From Bacteroidota bacterium (lineage in GTDB: Bacteria > Bacteroidota > Bacteroidia > Flavobacteriales > Flavobacteriaceae), in NCBI GenBank assembly GCA_021793535.1, contig JAJYSO010000076.1:1-7492 (forward strand): 7,492 nucleotides of DNA, in the 5' to 3' direction. The notes under the pieces were generated by a model that was not told where the DNA came from, did no database searches, and saw only the letters and a list, made by a program, of their open reading frames with translations. Both the position numbers and the translations under genes were made by a program. Of this stretch, positions 7,276-7,492 are shown in pieces; the stretch's first letter is position 1, and every line of letters starts with the position of its first letter.

Positions 7276-7309
7276 CAAAAATACAGTTTTATGCTTAGCA
7301 AGAATCAAA
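7276..7309 (-). promoter_or_regulatory. Candidate promoter of the TamL-like gene
   Basis: The minus strand has TTTG at 7309-7306 and, after 22 bases, TATTTTTG at 7283-7276. This matches the Bacteroidota pattern of a -33 TTG/TTTG and a -7 TAnnTTTG spaced by about 17-23 bases. Transcription would start near 7265-7270, inside the longest possible reading frame. This rules out ATG 7308 as the start for that transcript and supports TTG 7254. The element overlaps the first codons of the divergent RNA methyltransferase gene. No experiment backs it. Confidence 0.5.
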
Positions 7310-7492
7310 TAAAGTTAATTAACCAGCTTAATCAAAAGAAATATCGAAAAAAACGAGCTTTGTTCATTGCGGAAGGGATTAAAACGGTAAAAGAATTCTT
7401 GTCTTCTGGATACGAATTAGAGTGTTTATATTCCTGCGTAGACTTACTTTTTGCTCCCGATAAAGAGGTAGAGCTCATTTCACAGCAAGAGA
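7291..7492 (+). CDS. TrmH/SpoU-family RNA 2'-O-ribose methyltransferase, N-terminal part (partial at the right edge)
   Basis: The frame starts at ATG 7291 and runs open to the window end, giving 67 residues beginning MLSKNQIKLINQLNQKKYRK. The pattern of an SKNQIK start, a basic QKKYRKKRALFIAEG segment and then IKTVKEFL is the N-terminal RNA-binding (L30e-like substrate-binding) domain of SpoU/TrmH-type enzymes. These methylate a ribose 2'-OH in rRNA or tRNA using S-adenosylmethionine. The catalytic knotted SPOUT domain with its NxGTxxR-type motifs would lie beyond the window, so activity and target (rRNA or tRNA, RlmB-like or other) cannot be judged. The gene is head-to-head with the TamL-like gene; with the preferred TTG 7254 start for that gene, 36 bases separate the two start codons. 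No clear Shine-Dalgarno is present. Confidence 0.88.
   Translation, partial: MLSKNQIKLINQLNQKKYRKKRALFIAEGIKTVKEFLSSGYELECLYSCVDLLFAPDKEVELISQQE

Noticed and set aside
1..7492. Mobile elements, CRISPR arrays, tRNA/rRNA genes, phage or defence modules
   Set aside because: No transposase, integrase, spaced direct repeats, tRNA-like sequence or defence-type domain was recognised. All long coding space is taken by core-function genes.

Overview
The window looks like an ordinary chromosomal stretch from a member of the Bacteroidota, most likely class Flavobacteriia. Three things point there. The protein sequences resemble flavobacterial family members: an AccD whose zinc-ribbon cysteines are replaced, and a lipoprotein-type TamA/BamA relative (TamL-like). 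Candidate promoters match the Bacteroidota -7 consensus TAnnTTTG. Shine-Dalgarno sequences are weak or absent. The genus cannot be named from sequence alone, and no database search was run.

Layout from left to right: (1) 1-456, + strand, the 3' end of a class A penicillin-binding protein 1A, cut by the window edge. (2) 460-2442 (possibly to 2472), - strand, acetoacetate--CoA ligase; its stop faces the PBP1A stop with 3 bases between. (3) 2443-2660, an intergenic stretch holding a clear rho-independent terminator that reads on the - strand and closes the next unit. (4) 2661-4633, - strand, fbaA followed by accD (41-base gap), probably one transcript. (5) 4681-7254 (possibly to 7308), - strand, a TamL-like outer-membrane beta-barrel lipoprotein. 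(6) 7291-7492, + strand, the 5' end of a TrmH/SpoU-family RNA 2'-O-ribose methyltransferase, cut by the right edge and divergent from the TamL-like gene.

The genes cover core functions: cell-wall cross-linking (PBP1A), acyl-CoA supply and fatty-acid initiation (AACS, AccD), glycolysis/gluconeogenesis (FbaA), outer-membrane assembly (TamL-like) and RNA modification (TrmH family). They do not form one obvious pathway. The tightest unit is fbaA-accD, which ends at the terminator. The TamL-like gene lies upstream on the same strand, but a perfect -7 motif just before fbaA suggests that fbaA can also start its own transcript.

I found no mobile element, CRISPR array, tRNA or rRNA, phage gene or defence system, and nothing I would call a new biological system. 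The points most worth checking are the start of the TamL-like gene (a promoter appears to sit inside the longest reading frame, favouring an internal TTG start), the cysteine-free AccD zinc-ribbon region, and a lipid-anchored TamA-type barrel with no tamB beside it.
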